Source of the DNA: an uncultured Clostridia bacterium | Lineage (GTDB): Bacteria > Bacillota > Clostridia > Christensenellales > Borkfalkiaceae | DNA length: 11,043 bases | Direction: 5' to 3' | NCBI GenBank assembly: GCA_945835865.1 | Contig: CAMAJQ010000007.1 | Span: 1-11,043 of the forward strand | In this document: one piece after another, positions 5,796 through 11,043 of the stretch | Numbering within the stretch: position 1 is the first letter of the stretch | How the letters are laid out: the number at the start of each line of letters is the position of its first letter | Translations under genes and position numbers: made by a program | The notes under the pieces: generated by a model | What the model was told of the DNA's origin: nothing | What the model saw: only the letters and a program-made list of their open reading frames with translations | Database searches by the model: none

Positions 5796-7628
5796 TCAGT
5801 ATCCGTAAGAATAAGCGAACCTGCCGATGGGCGCGCTGTCTCCCGATACGTAATAGTCCATGATATCGTCGAATTTCGTCACGTTGTCGGACGCCTTGAT
5901 CCGCAGGGAACAGGCGTCTCCGTCGAGACCGAGAAGGGAAAGCGGGATCCGATAGAGGATGCGGTCGCCGTAAACGCGGTAATCGGCGTTTCCGACGCTT
6001 TCCCAATCGTAGCCGCCCCGGCTTCTCTCCACCGAAGTCTTTCCGTCGCTCCGGGGACTGCGGTTGACGATGAAATGAAATCCGCCGAAAGAGTTTTCCA
6101 AGCCGTTTCCGACGCCCAGCAGAAGGGTCATCCAGTTTTCGTCGCTGCCGTTATACGCGGTGACGGCTTCCGCCGTCTTCACCATGACGTAGAGATTGTC
6201 GTCGTCGTGCGTGACGGTGACCTTTTCGATATCGTTCCGGTCGGACGTGTCGACGTAGGTCGTCGTGCGGAAACAGTCGCGGTAATTTCTCTCCATCGCG
6301 TCACCCGAAAAGTCCATATAGGAATGGGCGACGGCGTTCCAGCCCGCAAGGCTCTCGTCGTCGATGTCGACGGTGTGTTTCTCCCACAGATAACTCTTCT
6401 GCGCGGAATAGCGGAACGAACGGGTGTTTGCGAGGGTCTGAATGACGTAATTGTCCTCGTAGCCCCCCTTCATCATCTCCACGTCTCTCGAATATTCCAT
6501 CGAGAAGAGGTCGACGAAGAAGGAATTTTCGCCGTCGTTGAGCTTCTGCGCCATCCACTCGTTGAATCCGGTGATCATCACGGTGTTCACCGCCTGCTTC
6601 GAGGGATCGGCGTTATTGCGGAACACCGTTTCCCACTGCGCCGCGTAGTTTGTGCCGAGTTCCGCGTTTTCCGTGACGTTTTCCGCCAGGGCGAAATCGT
6701 AGCCCCTGCCGTAGTTGGTACGGGCGCCGAGGCTCATCTTCGCCATGGGATGCTGGGAGAGAGAAACGCTCATATACCCGTTATAGTTTTCCTGCGGGTA
6801 AATCCAGCTCATCCAGGGAAAACCCCTTTCGGTATCGGTCACGGTCGTCGTGTCCGGCCACTGGGATTCCCGGAAATCGAAGAAATCCTCGCAGAGATAA
6901 TCGTACAGTTCCTGCTGCCCTGCGGGCGCGCTCATGCCGCTCACGCCGATGATCATCGGCTTGCCGTTCGGGGAATACCACAGATGGTCGTACTTCCCGT
7001 ACAGCGGAGAGGATTCCGCAAAATAGCGGTTGTAAAGATAGAGCACGCAGCGGGCGGAACCCGAGTTGGTATACATGGTCACCTGCGGGACGCGGAAGCC
7101 CTGTCTGCGGAATTTTTCCAGCGTCTCGAAAATGAGATCGGCTTCCTTGTCGTAGCAGACGTTGTTGGTATAATCGTAGACGAGAAAATCCACGCCCATG
7201 GCGACCATCAGTTCGATATGCCGGGTGACGACCCAAGGATCGTCCGAGCAGTAATACCCGTAAAGCGGCTCGTCCCAGTAATGGAATTTGCCCTTGTTGA
7301 GAGAGAGGTAGGCGCTCGTGAGATAATCGGGGTTTTCCGCCATGATATCCGTGATGTTGAGCACCTCGCCCGCGGTCTCGTGATTGCCGTGCCAGGTATG
7401 GTAGAAGATCCCGACGTCGTTGCCGTTCCGCTCGTCCCCCGCGGGGGCGATCCTGCCCGTTTTGTCCACGGCGGTCAGCGACGCCTCGGTATAGGCGTAA
7501 TCGTCGATGAGCCGCAGGTCGTACGTCTTCTTTTCGGTCGGCGTCGGGGAGACGCTCTCCCCTTTTCCGCACCCCGCAGCCGTCAGCGCAAACAGAAAGG
7601 CTAAAATTCCGCACGCCGCTTTCTTCAT
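5796..7628 (-). CDS. Lipoprotein paralog A: predicted GH99/GH71/WbsX-like glycoside hydrolase with CBM9-like C-terminal domain
   Basis: 610 residues. The signal peptide ends in a good lipobox, A-A-G-C with Cys20. Residues about 70-410 form a barrel-like region whose motifs recall GH99/GH71-like and WbsX-like proteins: V-G-I-F-Y at 72-76, E-P-L-Y-G-Y-Y at 120-126, D-P-W-V-V-T-R-H from 130, E-S-Q-W-P from 254, P-W-M-S-W from 271, G-F-N-E-W-M-A at 354-360 and E-Y-S-R-D-V-E-M from 378. Residues about 466-590 resemble a CBM9/DOMON carbohydrate-binding beta-sandwich. It ends in the tail shared by all three paralogs. It is the most divergent of the three (Y-H-T-W-H-G-N-H where the others have Y-S-L-W-L-G-Q-H). 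AAGGAG lies eight bases before the ATG. Predicted surface enzyme or glycan binder; family-level call by eye, substrate unknown. Confidence 0.8.
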   Translation of the reverse strand: MKKAACGILAFLFALTAAGCGKGESVSPTPTEKKTYDLRLIDDYAYTEASLTAVDKTGRIAPAGDERNGNDVGIFYHTWHGNHETAGEVLNITDIMAENPDYLTSAYLSLNKGKFHYWDEPLYGYYCSDDPWVVTRHIELMVAMGVDFLVYDYTNNVCYDKEADLIFETLEKFRRQGFRVPQVTMYTNSGSARCVLYLYNRYFAESSPLYGKYDHLWYSPNGKPMIIGVSGMSAPAGQQELYDYLCEDFFDFRESQWPDTTTVTDTERGFPWMSWIYPQENYNGYMSVSLSQHPMAKMSLGARTNYGRGYDFALAENVTENAELGTNYAAQWETVFRNNADPSKQAVNTVMITGFNEWMAQKLNDGENSFFVDLFSMEYSRDVEMMKGGYEDNYVIQTLANTRSFRYSAQKSYLWEKHTVDIDDESLAGWNAVAHSYMDFSGDAMERNYRDCFRTTTYVDTSDRNDIEKVTVTHDDDNLYVMVKTAEAVTAYNGSDENWMTLLLGVGNGLENSFGGFHFIVNRSPRSDGKTSVERSRGGYDWESVGNADYRVYGDRILYRIPLSLLGLDGDACSLRIKASDNVTKFDDIMDYYVSGDSAPIGRFAYSYGY

Positions 7629-7636
7629 GATTTTCT

Positions 7637-7642
7637 CTCCTT
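7637..7642 (-). promoter_or_regulatory. Ribosome-binding site of paralog A
   Basis: AAGGAG on the minus strand, eight bases before the ATG at 7628, lies in the 26-base gap after the second permease. It gives the first lipoprotein its own good initiation signal. Confidence 0.75.
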
Positions 7643-7654
7643 ATGATCGGAAGG

Positions 7655-8611
7655 TCAGCCCTTCAGTCCGGACATATTCACGCCGTCGATCAGTTGCTTC
7701 TGGAAGAAGGCGAACAGAACGGTCGGTATGACGGACATGAACACGGCGCCCGCCATGACGATATTGTCCTTGATGGTTCCGACTTTATCCGTCGAGTTGG
7801 TCGAATAATAGACGATCTGTGCGAGCGTTCTGATCTGCCCGCCGTCGCAATAGACCATCGGTCCGTAATAATCTCCCCAGTAACTGATGAACACCTGAAG
7901 CATGACGTAAATGATCACGGGTTTGCACAGCGGCATGGTAATGTACAGATACCGCTGAAAGGTATTCGCCCCGTCGATCTTCGCGGCGTTGTCGAACTCG
8001 TTCGGAATGCCGAGCATGAACTGCCGTATCAGGAAGATGTACACCGCGCCGCCGCCGAAGAGGTTGGGAATGGTGAAGGGATAGATGGTATCCAGCCAGC
8101 CGAACCCGCCCGTGCCGAACATTCCGTTTTTGGAATACATGACGTAGAGAGGGAGTTGGGTGACCGCCGCCGGCAGCATCATCGTGCCGAGCATGAGAAA
8201 GAACATGACGTTCCTGCCCGCCCACTTCAGTTTCGCAAAGGAATAGGCGATGATCGAAGAGGACGCCGGTACGGCGACGAGATTGAACCCGATGATGATC
8301 GCGGTGAACTTCAACCCGTCGAGATACGCCCTCGGGTTGGCGTTGTTTCCCACCGCCGTCTTATCGTAGAAGAGGGTGGCGAAGTTGGAAAACATCCAGT
8401 CTCTCGTAAAGAAGTTATAACTGTACTTGGCGTTTTCCGCCGTCATGAGACTTCTGTTGAGAAGGTAGACGTACGGCACGAGAAGGACGACGGCGAGCGC
8501 CGTCATCAGCACGTACGTGAATACGTCGGAAACGATTTTTTTTCTGCGGGCTCTGATGCGCGGCCCTTCGATGAGGGCGCGGACGTCCCTGTTTTCCTGT
8601 GTCTGCGTCAT
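7655..8611 (-). CDS. Carbohydrate ABC transporter permease, MalG type
   Basis: Second membrane subunit of the sugar importer (COG0395 type), 318 residues from the chosen start. Hydrophobic segments lie near residues 29-51, 101-125, 134-158, 180-200, 230-250 and 284-303. The EAA loop is E-F-D-N-A-A-K-I-D-G-A at 205-215 followed by I-T-M-P-L-C-K-P, and the C-terminus ends in the L-K-G typical of MalG-like proteins. A start at 8635 would add eight residues, but it lacks a ribosome-binding site. The ATG at 8611 has GGAG seven bases upstream and forms the classic four-base ATGA overlap with the preceding permease, so I prefer it. The next gene begins 26 bases after the stop. Confidence 0.94.
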   Translation of the reverse strand: MTQTQENRDVRALIEGPRIRARRKKIVSDVFTYVLMTALAVVLLVPYVYLLNRSLMTAENAKYSYNFFTRDWMFSNFATLFYDKTAVGNNANPRAYLDGLKFTAIIIGFNLVAVPASSSIIAYSFAKLKWAGRNVMFFLMLGTMMLPAAVTQLPLYVMYSKNGMFGTGGFGWLDTIYPFTIPNLFGGGAVYIFLIRQFMLGIPNEFDNAAKIDGANTFQRYLYITMPLCKPVIIYVMLQVFISYWGDYYGPMVYCDGGQIRTLAQIVYYSTNSTDKVGTIKDNIVMAGAVFMSVIPTVLFAFFQKQLIDGVNMSGLKG

Positions 8612-9630
8612 GACTCGTCTCCGTAATAAACCCATTTGCTCGTCTTGAAGAGGATCGCCGTCAGCACGCCGACGATGAGAAGAGTGATCCAGGCGAGAGC
8701 GGTCGCTCTGCCGTAATTCGTCGCGTCGCCGCCGAAGGACAGAAAGTAGATCCTCAGCCCGAGCATGTTCAGCGCGTCGGAAGCGCCTCCGCTTCCGTCG
8801 TGCCCGTAAGTCAGGGGCGCGGTACTCTGAATGGTGCCGATCACCGACATGATGAGGTTATAGAAGATCATCGGCGTGGACATCGGCAGCGTGATGGATA
8901 CGAGTTTGCGGATCTTGGACGCACCTTCGATATCCGCCGCCTCGTAAAACTGTTTGTCGATCGATTTGAACGCCGAGAGCCACAGGATCATTCCGCCGCC
9001 CGTTCCCCACAATCCGTAGAAAATGATGGAGAGCAACGCCCTGAAATCTTCCTCGTCGTGCCAACGGAAGGGCGTCCCCCCGAAAAAGGCAAGGATCTCG
9101 TTGAACACCCCGTTGAAAAAGGTCCCGTCCGTCCGCTGCACGTTGAGCGCGGTCAGTTTTTTCCAGATGATCGCGCCTGCAGCCGCAGGGATCATGCAGG
9201 GAAGATAATAGAGAATACGGAACAATTTCGTTCCCCTCCTCTTTTCGTTGTTGACGAGAAGAGCGAGGAAATAGGACGCGACGAGCCCGAGCGGCACGCT
9301 GATGGTCACGTACAGAAAGGTGTTTTTCGCGATAAATCCCGCAAGGGGGCTCGTCAGGATCTTCTTATAATTCTGAAACCCGACGAACTCCCCCATCCAG
9401 TCGGACGGCGAGAACACCCACTGCGGGGATTTGTAAAAAGACATGATCAGGGAAAACACCATCGGGATCAGGGTAAAGACGAGGATCCCGATCGAGAGGG
9501 GGAGATTGAACAGCCACCCCGTATAGTTTTTCCTCAGAAAGTCTTTGTTTTTATGCAGAAAGGATCTGAATCTGCGCTTGCGCGGAGTCCCCTTCTTCGA
9601 AGCGGTTTCCGCAGCGGTGATTTCCGTCAT
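8608..9630 (-). CDS. Carbohydrate ABC transporter permease, MalF/UgpA type
   Basis: Inner-membrane subunit of a sugar importer (COG1175 type), 340 residues. A basic N-terminal tail (residues 1-35) precedes the first membrane segment (about 38-64). Further hydrophobic segments lie near 100-127, 138-158, 198-222, 250-272 and 308-328, consistent with six spans. The cytoplasmic EAA loop that docks the ATPase is visible as Y-E-A-A-D-I-E-G-A at 229-237, followed by K-L-V-S-I-T-L-P-M. The ATG at 9630 has GGAGG four bases upstream. The final TGA overlaps the ATG of the second permease (ATGA), implying coupled translation and paired assembly. The length is usual for the family and nothing appears disrupted. 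Confidence 0.95.
   Translation of the reverse strand: MTEITAAETASKKGTPRKRRFRSFLHKNKDFLRKNYTGWLFNLPLSIGILVFTLIPMVFSLIMSFYKSPQWVFSPSDWMGEFVGFQNYKKILTSPLAGFIAKNTFLYVTISVPLGLVASYFLALLVNNEKRRGTKLFRILYYLPCMIPAAAGAIIWKKLTALNVQRTDGTFFNGVFNEILAFFGGTPFRWHDEEDFRALLSIIFYGLWGTGGGMILWLSAFKSIDKQFYEAADIEGASKIRKLVSITLPMSTPMIFYNLIMSVIGTIQSTAPLTYGHDGSGGASDALNMLGLRIYFLSFGGDATNYGRATALAWITLLIVGVLTAILFKTSKWVYYGDES
8619..8622 (-). promoter_or_regulatory. Ribosome-binding site deciding the start of the MalG-type permease
   Basis: GGAG on the minus strand is seven bases before the ATG at 8611, inside the end of the first permease gene. The alternative ATG at 8635 has no comparable site, which supports the ATGA-overlap start. 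Confidence 0.7.
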
Positions 9631-9634
9631 AGAG

Positions 9635-9639
9635 CCTCC
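9635..9639 (-). promoter_or_regulatory. Ribosome-binding site of the MalF-type permease
   Basis: GGAGG on the minus strand is four bases before the ATG at 9630, in the 32-base gap after the binding-protein gene. Its first bases are also the end of a 14-base repeat found again after paralog A. Confidence 0.75.
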
Positions 9640-9650
9640 GTAAAATCCGT
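9637..9650 (-). repeat. 14-base intergenic repeat, copy 1
   Basis: The minus-strand sequence ACGGATTTTACGGA, itself a direct repeat of ACGGA around TTTT, lies just before the MalF-type permease start. An identical copy follows the stop of paralog A. A match of this length in 11 kb is only mildly unexpected. Confidence 0.4.
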
Positions 9651-9662
9651 GTACCGACGAAA

Positions 9663-11043
9663 TCAGTCTGCCATGGCGTCGTCGATCGCCTTCTTGCAGG
9701 AGGCGATGGCTTCCTGCGTCGTCTTCTTCATGTTCGTTCCGTCGACGAAGAGATCGGTAAGCGCTTTATCGATCGCCGTCTTCGCCTTGATGGGCGCGTA
9801 CTCGAAGAAAGAGGGAGAGGTCTTGTACTGCGAACCCCAGGTGTACGCCTCGAGGTTGAAATTCTCGTAGCCCTTGCCCCAGTTCGCAACGGCGGGATCG
9901 GAAAGATCCTTGCGGATGGAAGCGAGGTTGAGCCCGTTGAGAGCCATGTTCTGCTGCCCTTCTTTGCTGAGAAGGTGGCGGAGGAACGCCCAGGAGATAT
10001 CCTTATTCTGCGAGGTCTTGGTGATGCAGTAGCCGGCGATACCCGCGCCGATCTTCGCGTTGGAGTAATCCGTCGTGCCGTCTTCTTTTTCCTCGCCGAC
10101 CAGCGGGAAGGTGACGAGATCGATCTTATCTTTCAGAACGTTTTTGCTCTGCAGGGAAGAAATGGAGCAGGACTGGAAATACATGGGGCTGGCGCCCTGT
10201 TCGAAGCCCTGGCTCACGGTGACCTGAGAATCGGCGATGTATCTCTTCTCCACCATTTCGCGGACGAGGGCGAGTGCCTTTTCCGTGCCGGCGTCGTCGA
10301 TGACGTTCCGCCCGTCCGTCGTGATGACTTCCGAACCGTAAGAATTGAGCAGGGGCACGCAGACGGAGAGCCAGGAAGTCAGGTTGGGATCGAGACAGTA
10401 AACGCCCTGCATTCCGTTGTTATCCAGCCAGACTCTGAGTTTGGCGCAGGCGTCGAGAAGGTCGTCCCACGTCCAGCCGTTCACGACTTTCGTCATGTCC
10501 ACGCCGGCGGCTTCGAACATATCTTTTCTGTAAAAAGTGACGACGCAGTCGCAGGAGCGGGGAACGACGTAACGGGTACCCTGCACTTTTCCCATGTCGA
10601 AGTATTCCGTATAGAAAGTCCCGTCGAATCCCTCCGCACCGAACAGACCGGCTTTATCCGTCTTCTCGATGAAGGCGTCAAGACTCTGCATGTAGCCGTA
10701 AGCCTCGTAGATATCGGGCGAGTTGGTCCAGATGATGTCGGGCAGCGTTCCCGCCGTCGCCATACGCTGAATGTTGTTGCCGTACGTCCCGGAGTTGATG
10801 GAAATGTATTTCATCTTGACCGAAACGTTGGGGTATTCCGTCTTGAAGTCGTCGATGAGGCATTGGATCATCGTCTCTTCGTTGGAGTTTCCGCCGGGAA
10901 TGCCGATGCTGATCGTTGCGGTGGCGTTTTTGTCGATTTCGAGTTCGACGTCGGACGCGTCTTCTGCGGGGTTGGTGGTTTCTCCTCCCTTCGAACAGGA
11001 CACCGCAAAGACGCCGAGTACGATAACGAGCAAGATTGCGAGA
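9663..11043 (-). CDS. Carbohydrate ABC transporter, solute-binding lipoprotein (5' end outside window)
   Basis: Extracellular solute-binding protein of the family 1 type (SBP_bac_1, COG1653), predicted to capture an oligosaccharide outside the cell and deliver it to the two permeases encoded next. The reading frame stays open to the window edge. A TTG at 11033 could act as a start, but the three codons before it (Leu-Ala-Ile) extend the hydrophobic signal peptide, so the real start is probably upstream of the window. The signal ends in a lipobox-like A-V-S-C followed by S-K-G-G, so the mature protein should be lipid-anchored. About 456 residues are visible, normal for the family. Family-like stretches include D-F-K-T-E-Y-P-N-V-S-V (an early strand and helix), W-T-W-D-D-L-L-D-A, and a late S-W-A-F-L-R-H-L-L-S-K-E-G-Q segment. 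It ends in TGA, 32 bases before the first permease. Family call is firm; the ligand is unknown. Confidence 0.93.
   Translation of the reverse strand, partial: LAILLVIVLGVFAVSCSKGGETTNPAEDASDVELEIDKNATATISIGIPGGNSNEETMIQCLIDDFKTEYPNVSVKMKYISINSGTYGNNIQRMATAGTLPDIIWTNSPDIYEAYGYMQSLDAFIEKTDKAGLFGAEGFDGTFYTEYFDMGKVQGTRYVVPRSCDCVVTFYRKDMFEAAGVDMTKVVNGWTWDDLLDACAKLRVWLDNNGMQGVYCLDPNLTSWLSVCVPLLNSYGSEVITTDGRNVIDDAGTEKALALVREMVEKRYIADSQVTVSQGFEQGASPMYFQSCSISSLQSKNVLKDKIDLVTFPLVGEEKEDGTTDYSNAKIGAGIAGYCITKTSQNKDISWAFLRHLLSKEGQQNMALNGLNLASIRKDLSDPAVANWGKGYENFNLEAYTWGSQYKTSPSFFEYAPIKAKTAIDKALTDLFVDGTNMKKTTQEAIASCKKAIDDAMAD

Noticed and set aside
5731..6006. Upstream extension of paralog B to an ATG at 6006.
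   Set aside because: It lies mostly within the end of paralog A, is highly basic, and would bury the signal peptide that begins at 5730 behind a good ribosome-binding site.
7643..7731. Possible recombination or mobile-element scar between transporter and lipoprotein genes.
   Set aside because: The junction is an ordinary 26-base gap with a ribosome-binding site and no inverted or direct repeats.
8612..8635. Longer start of the MalG-type permease at 8635.
   Set aside because: No ribosome-binding site precedes it, whereas 8611 has one and makes an ATGA overlap.

Overview
The window holds one tightly packed block of eight genes, all on the minus strand, so transcription runs from the high-coordinate end to the low-coordinate end. 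Base composition is moderately GC-rich. Most genes have clear Shine-Dalgarno sites, and five of the eight products carry a lipobox-type signal peptide. A sugar ABC transporter whose solute-binding protein is a lipoprotein, with no ATPase gene beside it, is a typical Gram-positive arrangement. I therefore infer a GC-richer member of the Bacillota (Clostridia-like, perhaps gut-associated). The taxon is inferred, not proven. No rRNA, tRNA, mobile element, CRISPR array or phage gene was seen, and there is no gene-free stretch over about 125 bases.

Layout in transcription order: (1) a carbohydrate ABC transporter solute-binding lipoprotein cut by the right edge (11043-9663); (2) and (3) two MalF/MalG-type permeases (9630-8608 and 8611-7655) joined by an ATGA overlap; (4), (5) and (6) three tandem paralogous lipoproteins of about 610-623 residues (7628-5796, 5730-3862, 3859-1988). 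Each pairs a GH99/GH71/WbsX-like predicted glycoside hydrolase region with a CBM9/DOMON-like C-terminal domain and ends in a near-identical tail; (7) an alpha/beta-hydrolase lipoprotein (1998-709) whose start overlaps the end of the third paralog by 11 bases; (8) after a 122-base spacer with two hairpins, a secreted protein with an SPase I signal peptide, cut by the left edge (586-1).

Working model (inference): a Gram-positive glycan-utilisation locus. The surface-anchored paralogs bind or cleave a glycan, the esterase-like hydrolase removes a substituent or cleaves an ester, and the binding protein and permeases import the resulting oligosaccharide using an ATPase encoded elsewhere. The substrate cannot be read from the sequence. 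The most unusual points are the three-fold array of GH99-like lipoproteins, their NEWMA motif where GH99 enzymes as I recall them have NEWxE, and the strongly conserved C-terminal tail.
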